Assembly: GCF_000321225.1 (NCBI RefSeq)
Contig: NW_004450276.1
Coordinates: 563,947 to 627,946 of the forward strand
DNA length: 64,000 bases
From: Odobenus rosmarus divergens
Lineage: Eukaryota > Chordata > Mammalia > Carnivora > Odobenidae
Direction: 5' to 3'
Under the pieces are notes generated by a model that was given only the letters and a program-made list of their open reading frames with translations, was not told the DNA's origin and searched no databases. Each line of letters starts with the position of its first letter. Within the stretch, counting starts at the first letter, position 1. Below, piece after piece: positions 10,743 through 22,764 of this stretch. The position numbers and the translations under genes are program-made.

Positions 10743-13095
10743 GCAGAATGAACAATCTTCTCAAGTTCTTATGGAACTATCACCAAGACAGACCACATTC
10801 TAGGCCACAGAACACACTTAACAAATTTAAAAGAAAGAAATCATACAAAATATGTTCTTAGATCACAATGGAATAAAACTAGAAATCAGTAATAGAGAGA
10901 TAGCCGGAAAATCTCCAAATATTTGAAAATAAAGAATACACTTCAAATAAGACATGGATCAAAGAAGTCTCAAAAATAAAAATTTTGTAAGCTAAATGGA
11001 AGCTGAATGCAAATTACCAAATTTCTGAGATGCAGCAAAAGTAGTGGTGTGAAGGAAATGTATGGCATTAAACACATAAATTGTAAAAAGAATAACAACC
11101 TAAAATCAATAACCAAAACATCCAAATAGGGAAACTAAAGAAACAAGAACAATTTAAACATAAAGCAAACACAAGAAAAGAAATAACCAAAATTAGAGAA
11201 TATAGCAATGAAATTGAGAATGGGAAAATAGGTAAATTCAATAAAAATCAAACCTTATTTATTTAAGTGATTAATAAAACTGACAAACTTTTAGCTAACC
11301 AACAGAGCATATGTAAATCAGAATTGAAAGAGGGGCCAATGCCTACTAATCCCTTGGACATTAAAAAGATAATAAAAAACTGTAAAAAAACAAACTCTAC
11401 ACCCATAAATTTGATAATTTACATGAAATGGACCAATTTCTTGAGAGATGCAAACTAGCAAAACACACAAGGAGAAAGAGATAACCTAAATACCCCTACA
11501 TTTAGTAAAGACATTGAATCAGTAATTCTTAACCTTCAAAAAAGAAGAAAAAAAAAAAAGACCAGGCCCAGATGGATTCATTGGTGATTTCTACCAAATA
11601 TTTATGGAAACAATTATACCAATTCTTCACCATATTTTCCAGAAAATAGAAGCAAAGAGAACACTTCTTAACTTACTCTGTGAGGCCAGCATTTCCCTAT
11701 CACCAAAACCAGAGGAAAAAAAAAAACATCACAAGAAAGGAAAACTACAGACTAATACCTTTTACGAACATATGCATAAAATTACCACAAATTATTAGTA
11801 AATAGATTCCAACAATGTATAAAAACAATTATATATTATGACAAAGTATGGTTTATTCTAGGTATACAAATGTGGTTTAACAAAATCAATGTAATCCATT
11901 ACATAAAGACTAAACCAGAAAAATTACATGTTTCTATAAATTGACACAGAAAAATTTTTTTGACAAAACCAAACACCCATTCATGATTAAAAAAAATAAA
12001 AAACTCTTAGCAAACTAGGAATAGAGAGAAACTTCATCAGCTTGATAGATAATATATAAAAGAAAATCTGCTGACATCAAACTTAATGATGAAAAATTGG
12101 ATGCTTTCCCCCTAAGATGAGGAATAACAAAGGAAGTCTCCTCTCACACTCCTATTTAACACTGTACTGGAAAGACCTCCTAGTGCAATAAAAAAATAAA
12201 AGAAACACTAACTGGGAAGGAAGAAATAGAAGTATATTTCTTCACAGATGACATGATTATCTATGTTAGAAAATCCAAAGACTCAACCACCCAAAAAAAT
12301 CAGCTGGAACTAATAAGTGATTACAACCTTGCTTCAAGGTACAAGGTACCTACAACAAATAATTGGAATTTGAAATTAAAAACAATACCATTTTAGTAGC
12401 CCCCAAAATTATTTATTTAGGTATGAATCTAACAAAAGATGTATAAGATCCATAGCAGAAAACCAAAAAACGTAAAGACTTATGAAGAGCTACATAAGTA
12501 GATACCTTTTGTTCTTGGATTGAAAGACAGTACTGTAAAGATGTTTATTTTTCCCAGTTAGACCTATAATTTCAATTTCAGCCCCAGCAAAATCTTAGCA
12601 GTCTCATTTGTAGATCTCAACAAATTGATCCTAACATTTATTGGGACTATCGAGGACTTAGAATAGCCAACACAGTGCTTAAGAAGAATGAATTTAGAAG
12701 ACTCACAATACTTGATTTCAAGATAGCTTTAAGTCTACAGTAATCTAGACAGCGTTATATTGGTGAAAGAATGGGCATATAGATATATGCAACAGCATAG
12801 ACTCACATGAACACCATCAACTGATTTTTGAGAAAAGGAACAAAGGCAGTTTGATGGAGAAATAAGTCTTTTCGACAAAGACACTAGAACAATTGGATGT
12901 CCATATGCAAAAAAATAAAAGAATCTAGACACAAACCTCATACCTTATACATAATTAACTCCAAATGGATCACAGACCAAAATCTAGAATGGCAGTCCAT
13001 AAAACTTCTTGGGAAAAAAAAACATGGGAGAAAATCTACATGACCTTAGGTTTGGTGATGCATTTAAAAATATAACACCAATACCATTTGGGGAA

Positions 13096-14430
13096 AAAAT
13101 TATGGCTAGCAGAGATTGGGATGCAGGACTCTAGAGGTTGCCATGGGAGGTTACAGAAAAGGCGGGGAGGTAGGCTAGAATGCTCCAGTGGTGATGGATT
13201 AGAGACATCAGTATTAACTCATATTTAGCTTTATACAGACACAAATGGTCACATACAGAAATATTTGCAGATATGTATGCAAACCCAGGATAGTATACAC
13301 ACCTATTTCCTTGCTCTGGCCACTGAGGGGGCCTTAGAAGAATGCCACAGTAACAATGAGCACACCTGGCAGGCAGGTCTTGATTTCTAAATACGGCGTT
13401 CCAGTAAAACCAGTAAAAGGAACCCAGGCTCCTTGGAGAAACGGCTGGTTCTCAGACTGAGGCAGGAAATGTACAAGACAACTCTGGAGCATTTTATAAT
13501 GCTGAAAAGTGAGAAAATACTAAGAAATGGCACATAAAATGATGGAAGTGTCACAGAAGCCAACTGAAAGAGTTCCCAATGGCCAAAGCTGGAACAATTT
13601 AGCATCCAAAAAAAAAAAAAAAGCAAGTTAGTACTGGATTACAACCCAAAGTATAAATAAATATGTATGTATTCATACTGAGATGATTAAATAAGAAACT
13701 GAGACAGTAGACAAAGCACCTGTGCAGAAGAATTCAAAATAATTTCTGTAACTACTCCACACTTAAGGAGGTACAGCATAATTTCTTACTCCTTTTGTGT
13801 GGTCTGTGCATAGTGACTTCCTTTTTGAGTATAATATGGAAAGGAAGAAAGAGAAGAGTAGCTTTATAATAGAAAAAATAGACACTACCTCAACCAAATG
13901 ATCAAGCTTAACCTCACCAGTAATAAATCCTACTGATAGTACACATTCTTTTTATGATGTGATGAGAATGGCATTTTACTTCCGTGATCTTCCTCCCCCA
14001 AACACATTACCCAGCCTCATCTTGAGAAAAACAGCAGACAAATCTCAACTAAGGGACATTCTATACAAAACCAGTACTTCTGAAAACTTTCAAGGGCGTC
14101 AAAAACACTGAAAGTCAGAGAAACTGTCACAGCCAAAAGGAGCCTAAGCAAATACGGTTAATGAATGCAATGTGGTAACTTGGATGACATCCAGGAACAG
14201 AAAATGGACAATAGGGGAAAACTGAGGAAATCGGAATAAAATATGAGCTTTAGTTTATTTCTTAGTAATGTGTCAGTATTGATTCATTAATTGTGGCAAT
14301 GTACCATACTAACGTAGGATGTTCATAATAGGGAAAACTAAGTATGGGATATATTGCAAGTCTCTACACTGTTTGAAATAATTCTGCAAATCTAAAATTA
14401 TTCAAAAGTAAAAAATTTAAAAATATATAA
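13096..14430 (+). mobile_element. Probable ancient L1 (L1MC/ME-like) 3' UTR
   Basis: The terminal 250 bases carry the sequence of an old L1 3' UTR end: 'gaggaaatcggaataaaat', 'ttaattgtggcaatgtacca', 'aaatctaaaattattc' and a final A-rich tail. The upstream part (13100-14150) is diverged and less certain. No coding signal is present. Confidence 0.5.
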
Positions 14431-15070
14431 ATATAAATATATAAAAGCATGTTTTTTGTATTGTTTTTAAAAAGGCTGGTAACACCCAATCTTGGCAAGG
14501 AACATTCTTATTTTGCTGATGGGAATGTAAAATGGTACAACTTATTTATACAGTCTTTTTATTCTTATGAAATTTTCCAGGAGTGAAAAAAACATAGGAC
14601 TACCAATAGGCTGGTGCAAGAATGTTCACAGCAACTTTATTCATAATAGCCAGAAGTTGGAAATAGTCAAATGTCCCTCAAAGGAAAATAAATAATTTGT
14701 AGTATCTTCATACAACAGGAGATACTTAGTATTAAAAGATACTTTACATCCATCTCAAAAATATGGATGAATCTCAATACCTCCGTTGAGAAAAGCAGCC
14801 AGACAGAAAAGAGTATACACTGTAGGATTCCATTTATATGAATTTCTAAAACAGGAAAAGAACTCTACAGTGAAAGCATTCACAAAAGCTTTGTCTGAGG
14901 AGGGGTTGACTTAAAAAGGCCCAAGGGAAATTTCTTGGGTAAAAGAAATGTTCTACATCTTAATAGGGGTATAGCCTACATGAGTATATACATTGTCAAA
15001 ATTCACTGAGCTGTACACAAGATTTGTACATTTCACTCAATGTAAATTTTAACTTTAGAGGGAACTGTAA
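14431..15070 (+). mobile_element. Ancient L1M fragment, ORF2 end and 3' UTR
   Basis: Landmarks in order are 'ttgctgatgggaatgtaaa', 'gcaactttattcataatagcc', 'gtaggattccatttatatga' and a final 'ctgagctgtacacaagattt' block near 15010. Strongly decayed. Confidence 0.6.
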
Positions 15071-15208
15071 ATACACAGGAAAAGCAATGTCAATGTATCC
15101 ATTTTGGTTCATCCTTGAAATAATGACTCCCCAACGATATTTTGATTGTCTCATTAATGTCATACTTGCTTCCAAATATGATTTATGATTTAGATTAAGT
15201 TGCAGATT

Positions 15209-15413
15209 TTTTAAAGGTTTTATTTATTTATTTGACAGAGACAGAGAGAGCACAAGCAGAGGGAGCAGCAGGGAGAGGGGGGAGCAGCAGGGAGAGGGAG
15301 AAGCAGACTCCCCACTGAGCAAGGAGCCCGATGTGGGGCTCGATCCCAGGACTCTGGGGTCATGACCTGAGCCAAAGGCAGACACTTAACTGACTGAGCC
15401 ACCCAGGCACCCC
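15209..15413 (-). mobile_element. SINEC with perfect 13-bp target-site duplication
   Basis: Reverse-strand Can-SINE: a T-rich (TTTATT)n end on the left, an A/G-rich middle containing a local duplication 'gagcagcagggagaggg', the B-box complement 'ggctcgatccc', and the head complement 'gagccacccaggcaccc' on the right. Flanked by 'taagttgcagatt' at 15196-15208 and 15414-15426. Confidence 0.95.
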
Positions 15414-15426
15414 TAAGTTGCAGATT

Positions 15427-16293
15427 GAAAGAATAATTTAAAATTTATTTCTTCCAGGTTGCTTAATTTATTGGCACATAGTTGTTGATAATAATTTCTA
15501 ATAATTGTTTCTATTTCCTTAGTGTTAGTCATGATCTCTTCCCTTTCATCCATAATTTTATTAATTTGGGTCCTTTCTCTTTTCTTTTGGATAAGTCTGG
15601 CCAGTGGTTTATTGATCTTATTAATTCTTTCAAAGAACCAGCTTCTACTTTTGTTGATCTGCTCTACTGTATTTCTGGTTTCTAATTCATTGATCTCTGC
15701 TCCAATCTTATTTCTCTTCTAATGTGTGGCTTAGGCATCATTTGTTGTTTTTTCTCCAACGTCTTTAAGGTGTAAAGTTAGTTGGTGAATTCGGGATTTT
15801 TCTATCTTTTTTTGAGTGAGGCTTGGATGGCTATGTATTTCCCCCTTAGGACCACCTTTCCAGTATCGCATAGGTTTTGGACCGATGTGTTTTCATTCTC
15901 ATTGGTTTCCATGAGTTGTTTAAGTTCTTCTTTGATTTCCTGGTTGACCCAAACATTCTTGAGCAGAGTGGTCTTTAGCTTCCAAGTGTTTGAATTTCTG
16001 CCAAATTTTTTCTTGTGATTGGGTTCCAGTTTTAAAGCATTAAGGTCTGAGAATATGCAGGGAATAATCTCAATCTTTTGATATCAGTTGAGACCTGATT
16101 TGTGACCCAGTATGTGGTCTATTCTGGAGAAAGTTCCATGTGCACTGGAGAAGAATTAGTATTCTGTTGTTTTAAGGTAGAATGTTCTGTATATATCTAT
16201 GAGGTCCATCTGGTCCAGTGTGTCATTCAAAGCTCTTGTTTCTTTGTTGATTTTCTGCTTAGATGATCTGTCTATTGCTGAGAGTGGAGTAAC
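15427..16293 (-). mobile_element. Young carnivore L1, inverted segment (endonuclease to linker of ORF2)
   Basis: On the minus strand this is L1 ORF2 from late endonuclease to just before the reverse transcriptase. The endonuclease C-terminal motif F-S-R-I-D-H is legible at 16114-16131. A few stops interrupt the frame. It abuts a forward ORF2 piece at 16293/16294. The reverse-transcriptase core that should lie between the two pieces is absent. The arrangement fits an insertion made by twin priming with internal loss, or a later rearrangement. Confidence 0.8.
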
Positions 16294-17405
16294 CAAAGAG
16301 ATAAAGGGTCTATATTCTAGGAACTACAGAACACTCATGAAAGAAATTGAAGAAGACACAAAAAGATGGAAAAGCATTCCATGCTCATGAATTGAAAGAA
16401 TAAACGTTGTTAAAATGTCTATGCTGCCCAGAGCAATCTATAGCTTCAACGCCATCCTGATCAAAATACCAATAACATTTTTCAAAGTGCTAGAACAAAC
16501 AATCCTAAAATTTATATGGAATTAGAAAAGACCCCAAATCGCCAAGGAAATGTTGAAAAAGAAAAACAAAGCTGGGGGCATCACGTTGCCTGATTTCAAG
16601 CTATATTACAAAGCAGTGATCACCAAGACAGCATGGTACTGGCACAAAAACAGACCTATAGACCAATGGAACAGAACAGAGAACCCAGATATGGACCCTC
16701 AACTCTATGGTCAAACAATCTTCGACAAAGTAGGAAAAAATATGCAATGGAAAAAAGACAGTCTCTTCAATAAATGGTGCTGGGAAAATTGGACAGCTAT
16801 ATACAGAAGAATGAAAATCAACCATTCTCTTACACCATATACAAAGATAAACTCAAAATGGATGAAAGACCTCAATGTGAGACAGGAATTCATTAAAATC
16901 CTAGAGGAGAACATAGGCAGTAACCTCTATGACATCGGCCACAGCAACTTTTTCAAGACACGTCTCCAATGGTAAGGGAAACAAAAGTGAAAATGAACTT
17001 TTGGGACTTCATCAAGATAAAAAGCTTCTGCACAGCAAAGGAAACAGTCAACAAAACAAAGAGGGAGCCCATGGAATGGGAGATTTTTACAAATGACACT
17101 ACAGACAAAGGACTGATATCCAAGATCTATAAAGAACTTCTCAAACTCAACACCCTAAAAACAAATAATCAAGTCAAAAAATGGGCAGAAGACATGAACG
17201 GACATTTCTCCAAAGAGGACATACAAATGGCTAACAGACACATGAAAAAATGTTCATCATCATTGGCCATCAGGGAAATTCAAATCAAAACCACATTGAG
17301 ATACCACCTTACACCAGTTAGAATGGCAAAAATGGACAAGAAACAACAAATGTTGGCGAGGTTGTGGAGAAAGGGGAACCCTCTTACACTGTTGGTGGGA
17401 ATTCA
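16294..17405 (+). mobile_element. Young carnivore L1, forward segment (ORF2 after the reverse-transcriptase core)
   Basis: Forward ORF2 sequence begins near 'aaagagataaagggtctata' and runs to 'acactgttggtgggaattca', where it stops abruptly. There is no L1 3' UTR or poly-A. Two open frames survive, 16550-16975 (141 codons, including a G-G-I-T-L-P-D-F motif) and 16969-17409 (146 codons). Both are the ORF2p C-terminal region, which includes the cysteine-rich RNA-binding end. It closely resembles 53084-53585. Confidence 0.85.
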
Positions 17406-17416
17406 ATAATTAGCAT

Positions 17417-17569
17417 TTTTGGTTTTTGAGGTTTTAAAAAAAATGTTTTGAGTGCAGCTGACACACAATGTTACATTAGTTTCAGGTGTACAACATAGTG
17501 ACTCCACTTCTCTATACATTATGCTGTGCTCATGGCAAGTGTAGCTACCATCTGTCACCATACAACCCT
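17417..17569 (-). mobile_element. L1 3' UTR tail with 11-bp target-site duplication
   Basis: Reverse-strand L1 tail: a T-rich start (complement of the A-tail), then 'gtttcaggtgtacaacatag' and 'ctctatacattatgctgtgc'. Flanked by 'ataattagcat' at 17406-17416 and 17570-17580. The left duplication touches the abrupt end of the forward L1 piece. Confidence 0.75.
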
Positions 17570-17624
17570 ATAATTAGCATGTTTAAATGTTTACTATGAA
17601 TCATCACTGGAGCAAAACACTTCT

Positions 17625-17765
17625 GAAAAAATAATTATTGCCCACTTCACAGATGAGTCAATTAGGGCTCAGACAGAAAGGGGGACTTGTTCAAGATTAC
17701 TCAGAAAGGAGAGGAGTAAATTCCATGGACCACCAGTATCTCTGGGGCTTGCTCTTAACCAGATG
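17625..17765 (-). mobile_element. MIR
   Basis: The reverse MIR core is recognisable from 'cccacttcacagatgagtca', 'agggctcagacag' and 'ggcttgctcttaacca' in the expected order and spacing. Confidence 0.75.
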
Positions 17766-19255
17766 TGGGTAGGGGGGTAGTAAAAGCCAAGGTTAATAAT
17801 GTAATTGAATAGTGAATTCAGCTGAGTTTCCAGGACTTCGGTGAAAAACCAACATGAAAATGAGATGTGGAGTTTTATTGCTTGATAGAAGGAATTAAAG
17901 TAGCTCACCAGGAGAAGCAAGTGTTTTTCTGACACTAAATTCAAAGAGGATTGTAGAACTCCATCCAGAAGTCCTTGTGTAAGAACTGGAGAACAGTATC
18001 ATGCACAATGTATCAAGTAAGTAGCAGTTTTACAGAGCATGCAGACACCTTCTCCATCTTTCCCACCCTGATGTTCCATAAAAACTGAAAACCGGCTTTA
18101 GGGGTCTTGCTCTGCTAACAGCTTTACCTGTAGTATGGCCCACCTAGGAGCTCAGTTCCAACACATCCTATTTCATTCAATGTGGCCTGCACTAATCAGC
18201 CTATTAGTAATCATGCTAATTGAACTATTTGTTGTGAGTTCAGTCTGATCTGCTACTGAGGAAAATAAACATCTTGGTTTATCCATGGCATGTGTTCTCA
18301 AGAAATGCTTCACTTAGCACCCAGCTGTAAATCTGAATAAAATTGAGAAGAGAAATTTCCACAGACAAATGTTTTGGCTAACTGTCTCCTATGGCATTTC
18401 AACTGAAATCTTCTCTTTAAAAAATATAGCTGCCATTTGAACCAATATTTCTTCAGTTTATTCCATTTCCAATTAGTGGCTCAGCTTTGCGTTGGCATTT
18501 CTGTTTTAGCAGTGGCAATGAAATCAATGGGCCAAATTCTGTCTCCCCCTTTTGCCTACATTGCCACTTCTACTGATACACACAGGCAGAGCACAAGGAC
18601 CAGGGGGCAAAAGCTGGCCCAGAATAGCAACTGTCCTATTCATTAATGCCTCAAAGAGTGAATGACAGCAGAATTCAGTCAGATGTTTTCTGAAAAACAT
18701 AAATAACTGTGCTTATGGCTCAAATGAAGGGTCTTATTTAAAAGCAAAAGGGTTATTAAAAGCAACCACACACCCTCAACTAGAGGGAGGAATATGCTTT
18801 CTTGCCTCCCAGTATCAAGAAACTGTGTCTCATAATAAATATAGTCCTATTACAGGAAAATTTGAGGACTACATTTTACGAACACACATTGAATCTATTT
18901 AGTAAGCATCTCTCAAGGAGAGACTCAGCGCCGGGCTAATCCTACAGGTGTTAATCAAAAGCAAAAGTTACTCTCCTTCTGCAGCGATGGTAGAAATACT
19001 TGCAATGACTAGATTTTCAGAAGAAATGGAGTGAAGCCCTCAAGAGCAAGGGGCATGGCTTTTGCCCAAGGGCTTGAGCCACTGTTCTGTCCTTCAGATG
19101 CCTTTCTTTCCCACTTGAAAGTGCGAGGTTTATTCAGAGCATTAAGTTAATGACTGCAGAATAATTCTAGTCTTGGGATGGAGGGAGATGACTGTTGTTT
19201 TTTCTTCAGATAGGAGGGTATATGAATCCTTAAAAGTAACTTCAGCCCTCCACAG
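17766..19255. other. Repeat-poor non-coding stretch
   Basis: No repeat family or exon recognised. Base composition is near even and open frames are short. The 18440-18760 part lacks repeat signatures and could hold conserved non-coding sequence, but I cannot show this. Confidence 0.5.
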
Positions 19256-19420
19256 GGTGCTGTCCAATATGGTAGCCATCAGACAGATGTAGCTTGGTCA
19301 ATTGAAATTTAAAATTAAAAAATTCACTTCCTTACTTGCACTAGTCACATTTCAAGTGCCTTGACAGCAAGAAATAGACCGTTTCCATCATCATTGCGAG
19401 TCTTATTGGATAACCCTACT
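19256..19420. mobile_element. hAT-type non-autonomous DNA transposon relic
   Basis: Starts 'gtgctgtccaatatggtagc' and ends with the near-complement 'tcttattggataacc'. The interior contains 'actagtcacatttcaagtgc', a sequence I associate with a common mammalian short-inverted-repeat MER family. The exact family is not certain. Confidence 0.55.
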
Positions 19421-21184
19421 CCACGTTAAGTGAAAAGGCTCCTGAAGTCACTGCTATAGACGATTCTGGTTGAATTCAAGATTCTCCCATTATAGAAGAC
19501 CTTGATACATGACAGAGGCTTTCAATCTGACTGCAAACCCACTGATGCTTAAATGGGGGGGGGGAGCTTCTACTAGTCACAGTCCCACCGTGACTATATG
19601 CAAGATCACATTCAAAAGCAGCAGTGTGCTGGGAACTTGAAACTTGACCTCAGGAAGCTCACAACTGAAGACATTTCTTCCTGTCTTTCTTGTCCTCTCC
19701 CTTTGTCCATGTACATCTCCCTCGGTGTCACATACCCTCCCCCTTTCTCTGATTGTCTTTTGCCTTGCCTACTCATTAATGAAAGAACTCTAGGCTCATT
19801 TATGCCCTGGAAAATTAATGATTTAATAAGAGAAGACTGGTTGCTAGGTTTGAAGACAAGTTTTTGACACCCTAAGTCTGCTTCTGAGTGACTTCTTTGC
19901 ATATTATTATAAAAATATTTCCATTTCCCTTTGAGAACCAATGGCATCCACCAGGATACAGTGAAACCTGTGGGTATGCGGCAATGTCTTGCCAGACGGA
20001 TGAACTGGTAACTGTCTGAGCTTATCAAAATGCTAATGCTATTGTGATGTCAAGACAGCTGCAAGGCTGTTTCCAGAGAGCCTAATTACAGTGGCTGGGA
20101 GATGAGCTCGAAAGGAGAAAATGCTGTCCCTAAGTAAGATAAGCAAATGGAACTTTACAAATGTATATTCTCGTCCTCCTTGTCTCCTCTGTTGCCAACA
20201 GGCAGCCAAAAAGCCAGTGGGGTTCTTTCAAAGGCTGTCTTTCCATTAGGACTTCAATGGCATTGGCAATAAAAGGTGAGACAGAAGTGCATGCAAAATG
20301 GAGCTGAATGCCACCCTGGAACCACGTTTATTATGCTGAAAACATACTTGTTGCTATGCTAATGGGACAGGATTCTATTTCTCTGACTATTTAAAATTTT
20401 CCAGCACAAATGAGGCAGTGTAGTGGGGCTGTTACATCATGTAGCTTCTCAAAGGGCTGATGGCTCCTCTCCATTTACACCTCCTCCTCTTGCACATGGC
20501 CCCCTTTCCTGGTGAGAAGATGCTTTTGCTTTTTACAAAGTGGTCTCATTTGCTTGGAAAACATCATGAGACTCACTTAGGATTCATAACAGCCAGACTT
20601 CATCAGGACTCCACAAAGGTAAGGATGTCTTGGCCATGTTCCAAATGTGTTCAAGTCCTCCTTCTACCTCTCACCCCTCCATAGCTGTTCCACCAAAAAC
20701 AGCAACAAAAAAGAAATGGACCATTCAGCTGAAAAGAAGCATCAGAGTTTCAAAGGTTTGGTTTAGGTGTTTTTTCCCTTTAAGTCAAATTGGGTTCCAC
20801 CATGTGGATAAGACAACAGCAAAGGAAGGTAAAACCAGGGGGAAAAGAAAGGGGAAGAAAAAATAAACTTGTGTTGGAGAAGTTTGTCCTTTATCGGGGA
20901 TAAAGCTTAAAATCAGTGGAAAACATAAAGTGCCTAAAACAAAGAGTAACTCGAAACCAAAATGTATACCTTTATGCCCCCCCACCCCGTCTGTTGACTT
21001 GTCTTAATTACCACGACGAGCCTAATCTAAGCCAGCATCTTCCTGCAACTGGAGTCTATGATCTCCCAACCCGTCTGCTGGTTCAGGCGCTCTTGCTTCG
21101 CTCCAGTGAATTCATTCTCCTCCCTGTAGGCAGAGTGATGTTTGAACTTCTGCTTAAGTATCCCTAATAGTCTGTAGTGCTTTT
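19421..21184. other. Repeat-poor non-coding stretch with a candidate conserved element
   Basis: No interspersed repeat recognised. A G-run is present at about 19555-19564. The 19870-20160 part contains POU/homeodomain-like words ('tttgcatattatta', 'cctaattaca', 'aatgctaatgct'). Open frames of 89 and 138 codons overlap on opposite strands near 19600-20030 and lack recognisable domains, so I do not call them genes. Confidence 0.45.
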
Positions 21185-21700
21185 AACATAAAGGCAACCT
21201 TCCTTAACATGGTTTACAGGTTCTATAAATCCCAGCCCCTCCCCACCCCTCTGAGAAGCCCCAGCTCACTCTGCTATCATAGGCTTTCTCAGCCATAGCC
21301 TTCCCTCAGTGTCCCTCAAGTATCATTACTTCAGCCAGTTTCCAGATATTCATATATACCTGTTTCCTCTGTCTGGAACCCTCTTTCTTCCTCTCTTTAC
21401 CTATGTAACTCCAATTTCACCTTCATTTCTCAGCCTGATAGATCCTTCCCTGACCTTCACCAGAAAGCCTTCTCCAACCTCACTAGGCAAGAAGCCTTGA
21501 ATATACTGTGTTTTCTTTGTATTCTGCCTTTACCTTTGTAATTGTTACTGAGGTTTCATTTTCACATTCACTGTATGCATATTTAATTGCTTTTATTTCC
21601 CCCCACCTAGCTTTGTGAGGTCAGGGAACAGGTCTTTCTTGCTTATAATTATATTCTTGGGACGATGCTGGCACCTGGCACTAAATGGTACCTTAAAATT
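21185..21700 (+). mobile_element. L2 (LINE2) 3' region
   Basis: Typical L2 3' blocks in order: 'gagaagccccagctcact', 'tagatccttccctgacc', 'agaaagccttctccaacc', 'tttgtgaggtcagggaacag', then 'atgctggcacctggcac'. Coding potential is gone, as expected for this ancient family. Confidence 0.75.
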
Positions 21701-22749
21701 ATTTGAGGGACTAAGGAAGGAAGGAGGGAGGGACTTATCCAGACCTAATACAATACATTCCCTGAAGGCATGTGACTGAGCCTATGACTGTTTGTGTTAA
21801 CTTCTTGATAAATAATTGTTGCTTTATCTAAGGCAGTTAGCAATGATTGACTGAGCAAAGGGTTAGGTAGAGTAGGAACTTTTCCTAGGTACAGCAAAGA
21901 GCACATCTAGGGGGAGAGAAGCACACATGTGATGTCTAGCCTGGATGTGTCTTTCCTTGATTTGGTGGCTTTCCTTGAGCCAGACTTAATGTGTTCTAAG
22001 ACATACAGCCAAAGTCAATTGTAAACCCTTTCCTTTGAGGAAATGGACCTTGCTGAACTTGCTTTCATCAGACACTGGAGGCAAAAGGACTCATAGCATC
22101 TGCCAAGCCCTCAGATCCCAAATCAAATTATACAAGCGTTACCAGTGAGGTTACGGAAGGGCCAGTTGGAGAGTGTTCAAAACCTTGTAAAAATTAGACA
22201 AAATAGGATATTGACTCTATGGTTATCTTTCCCAAATGTAGAAATTTTAGTTCACCAACTAGGGTAAGTAGTCTATAAAAGATCCTAACACACTGCCTGG
22301 TATGTTATTATTTCATGATAATTAATTTTTATTCAATCTGGTACATATTATATAATGGTATTCTGTTTGGTATTTGCTGAACCTTAATAGCAGCTTTCCA
22401 AACATTCCTGTTAGGTCAGCCTAGACCTCCATCCAAATCCTAGCGCTCTCTTTACAATATTCAACTTGTATTTGGGGATGTGTGCTCCTGTGTATTGTTG
22501 GAAGCTTTAGTGACTTCGAGTTCCTGATAAGATGGATGTTAACTTGTTCCACCTAGATACTGTGCTGAATGGCACATTTCTGTACTGTCAAGTTGTCATT
22601 TCTAAATTGTATGAGCCCAACAAAGATCAACAAAATTTTAACTGACAATGCTAAATCCATTATTACTCTTCCTTATTACAGCCCAGGGCTAAGGCAAAAA
22701 AAATGAATATAGAAAATTTAACAAAATTCATGTCTGTATGTTCCATTTC
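21701..22749. other. Repeat-poor non-coding stretch
   Basis: No gene or clear repeat. A 'ggaaggaaggagggaggga' purine run lies near 21715-21733. A MIR-like 'acactgcctggtatg' word lies near 22290 but is too short to call. Confidence 0.45.
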
Positions 22750-22764
22750 AATTCTGGCATTTAG

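Larger units (their letters stand above)
6520..13095 (+). mobile_element. Fossil L1M, near full length from 5' UTR to late ORF2, interrupted by four later insertions
   Basis: The visible host blocks are 6520-7138 (5' UTR, with 'gcgttgactagcccaagtg' and 'ctcctagggctacagtccta'), 7506-9294 (ORF1, including 'aaaccatgcaagcaagaag' near 8570), about 9996-10095, 10281-10610 and 10699-13095 (ORF2). ORF2 still shows the endonuclease motif T-K-T-D-H-I-L-G-H near 10783-10810 and the reverse-transcriptase motif F-T-D-D at 12241-12252, but the frame is broken many times. The blocks are collinear, so the MLT1 LTR, the L1 3' end, the SINEC and the L1 tail listed separately are all younger than this copy. Confidence 0.75.

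Noticed and set aside
15220..15402. Minus frame of 60 codons; similar frames at 25955-26146, 51489-51683 and 62545-62736
   Set aside because: These are the Can-SINE head read in its sense direction (peptide with a V-x-Q-L-V-K-R-L-P-like start). No gene.
16601..16914. Minus frames of 74 and 67 codons within the young L1
   Set aside because: Antisense shadows of ORF2p; the same peptides recur at 51947-52293 on the other strand.
19612..20028. 138-codon minus frame
   Set aside because: No domain, no supporting exon structure, and an opposing 89-codon frame overlaps it. Kept only as part of a conservation test.
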